DNA from: Amblyomma americanum
Taxonomy: Eukaryota; Arthropoda; Arachnida; Ixodida; Ixodidae
Direction: 5' to 3'
Assembly: GCF_052857255.1 (NCBI RefSeq)
Contig: NW_027526662.1
Location: 1-64,000 of the forward strand
Length of the DNA: 64,000 nucleotides
Made by a program: the position numbers and the translations under genes. Every line of letters starts with the position of its first letter. Within the stretch, counting starts at the first letter, position 1. A model generated the notes under the pieces. The model saw only the letters and a list, made by a program, of their open reading frames with translations. It was not told where the DNA came from and did no database searches. This document shows, piece after piece, positions 62,698-64,000 of the stretch.

Positions 62698-64000
62698 GGT
62701 ATTACAAGTGTTCAACGTGATACTCGTCAAAACGTTTTCTCTTATAACTGCGCGAAAAGCATGTATTCGTGCTTAATACAACGAAACAAGCTGTTTTAGA
62801 CCGAAACGAGCTAAATCTGAACACTTCGGTTTTACAAGTATCCACGTGATACGTCAAAACTTTTTCTCTTATAACTGCGCGAAAAGCATGTATTCTTGCT
62901 TAATACAGCGAAACAAGCTGTTTTAGACCGAAACGAGCTAAATCACAACACATCGGTTTTACAAGTGTTCCTCTGATACGCGTCAAAACTTTTTCTCTTA
63001 TAAATGCGCGAAAAGCATGTATTCTTGCTTAATACAGCGAAACAAGCTGTTTTAGACCGAAACGAGCTAAATCACAACACATCGGTTTTACAAGTGTTTC
63101 TTTGATACGCGTCAAAACTTTTTCTCTTATAACTGCGCGAAAAGCATGTATTCTTGCTTAATACAGCGAAACAAGCTGTTTTAGACCGAAATGAGCTAAA
63201 TCACAACACATCGGTTTTACAAGTGTTCCTCTGATACGCGTCAAAACTTTTTCTCTTATAACGGCGCGAAAAGCATGTATTCTTCCTTAATACAGCGAAA
63301 CAAGCTGTTTTAGACCGAAACGAGCTAAATCACAACACATCGGTATTACAAGTGTTCCACGTGATACTCGTCAAAACTTTTTCTCTTTTAACTGCGCGAA
63401 AAGCATGTATTCGTGCTTAATACAACGAAACAAGCTGTTTTAGACCGAAACGAGCTAAATCTGAACACATCGGTTTTACAAGTATCCACGTGATACTCGT
63501 CAAAACTTTTTCTCTTATAACTGCGCGAAAAGCATGTATTCTTGCTTAATACAGCGAAACAAGCTGTTTTAGACCGAAATGAGCTAAATCACAACACATC
63601 GGTTTTACAAGTGTTCCTCTGATACGCGTCAAAACTTTTTCTCTTATAACTGCGCGAAAAGCATGTATTCTTGCTTAATACAACGAAACAAGCTGTTTTA
63701 GACCGAAACGAGCTAAATCACAACACATCGGTTTTACAAGTGTCTCTCTAATACGCGTCAAAACTTTTTCTCTTATAACTGCGCGAAAAGCATGTATTCT
63801 TGCTTAATACAACGAAACAAGCTGTTTTAGACCGAAACGAGCTAAATCTGAACACATCGGTTTTACAAGTATCCACGTGATACTCGTCAAAACTTTTTCT
63901 CTTATAACTGCGCGAAAAGCATGTATTCTTGCTTAATACAGCGAAACAAGCTGTTTTAGACCGAAATGAGCTAAATCACAACACATCGGTTTTACAAGTG
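62698..64000 (+). repeat. Terminal satellite block, runs off the window
   Basis: H-G-A-A-A-A-B-C-A-D-C, cut by the window end. After H-G it returns to the A-run with aaatgcgcg, atgag and ataacggcgcg/cttccttaatac markers, then B-C and the D-C pair. The array shows no sign of ending: the last bases are the normal start of another A-like monomer. Confidence 0.85.

Larger units (their letters stand above)
1..64000 (+). repeat. Satellite DNA array, ~129-bp monomer, fills the window
   Basis: Head-to-tail copies of a monomer recur every 129 bp (for example the ggtttta start at 121, 250, 379 and 508) from end to end, giving about 495 copies. The common form is 129 bp. B, H and J forms are 130 bp, while E and G forms are 127 bp. 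Conserved landmarks in order are: ggttttacaagt, a variable linker, caaaactttttctc, ttataactgcgcgaaaagc, atgtattcttgcttaatac, gcgaaacaagctgttttag, accgaaacgagctaaatc, then acaacacatc or tgaacacatc. No copy is inverted. There is no coding capacity: 129 bp is 43 codons, so short reverse-strand frames recur with the same repeated peptide and are cut wherever a 127-, 128- or 130-bp monomer shifts the frame. I do not recognise the family by name. Organisation indicates eukaryotic heterochromatic satellite. Confidence 0.97.

Noticed and set aside
1..64000. CRISPR array (conserved repeats with short variable segments)
   Set aside because: The constant part is over 100 bp and the variable part consists of about a dozen recurring forms, not unique spacers. 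There are no cas genes, and the organisation is that of a eukaryotic satellite.
1..64000. CENP-B box in the reverse strand of the monomer (around tttcggtctaaaacagc)
   Set aside because: It matches the TTCG half and central A of the NTTCGNNNNANNCGGGN consensus but not the CGGG half (6 of 9 key bases). This is too weak to call.
1..64000. Telomeric repeats, rDNA or histone arrays inside the window
   Set aside because: No TTAGG/TTAGGG-type runs or recognisable rRNA or histone sequence were seen; every segment outside the two inserts reads as the 129-bp monomer.
1..64000. TATA-like cttataa in each monomer as a promoter
   Set aside because: It is present in nearly all copies simply because the monomer is repeated. 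No initiator, downstream gene or other promoter element accompanies it.

Overview
The whole window is one block of eukaryotic satellite DNA. About 495 head-to-tail copies of an AT-rich monomer of about 129 bp (about 39% GC by hand count of the commonest form) run from the first base to the last, all in the same orientation. I find no protein-coding gene, rRNA, tRNA or CRISPR array. Open frames of 60-85 codons are by-products: 129 bp is exactly 43 codons, so any frame free of stops in one monomer continues into the next. Both window ends lie inside the array, so the array is longer than 64 kb. This scale and organisation fit pericentromeric, subtelomeric or other heterochromatin of an animal.

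Monomers differ mostly in one short segment (monomer bases about 11-31, counting from the ggtttta/ggtatta start). I use letters for these linker types. A = gttcctctgatacgcgtc; B = gttccacgtgatactcgtc (B' is B preceded by ggtatat); C = tatccacgtgatactcgtc; D = gtctctctaatacgcgtc; E = gtctctgatacgcgtc; F = gtctctctgatacgcgtc; G = tatccacgtgatacgtc; H = gttcaacgtgatactcgtc; I = gtccctgtgacacgcgtc (I' = gtccgtgacacgcgtc); J = ggtccacgtgatactcgtc; K = gtctctctaataggcgtc. Read as strings of letters, the array is a mosaic of nested higher-order repeats (HORs).

Layout: 1-2310 mixed leading monomers; 2311-7701 two copies of a 21-monomer unit (about 2.7 kb); 7702-15151 a 17+24-monomer (5,266 bp) supra-unit plus the start of its next copy; 15152-21590 17- and 13-monomer units built on an E-A-A-A-A core; 21591-38281 eight units of a J-headed 15-monomer HOR (1,937 bp) in complete, expanded and contracted forms; 38282-49847 two copies of a very long unit (offset 5,768 bp) that drift apart by whole monomers; 49848-58451 rearranged pieces including a third partial copy of that long unit; 58452-64000 a 13-monomer HOR (about 1,674 bp) and its truncated derivatives.

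Only two stretches are not satellite. At 35217-35381 there is a 165-bp insertion containing a perfect 130-bp spacerless palindrome, flanked by a perfect 12-bp target-site duplication. At 54576-54668 there is a 93-bp net insertion whose unique 71 bp are related, in the opposite orientation, to the left part of the first insert. Both are absent from sister copies of the surrounding HOR, so both inserted after the array was amplified. From memory, the inserts resemble repetitive sequence common in ixodid tick genomes. That is the only hint at the host and it is tentative.
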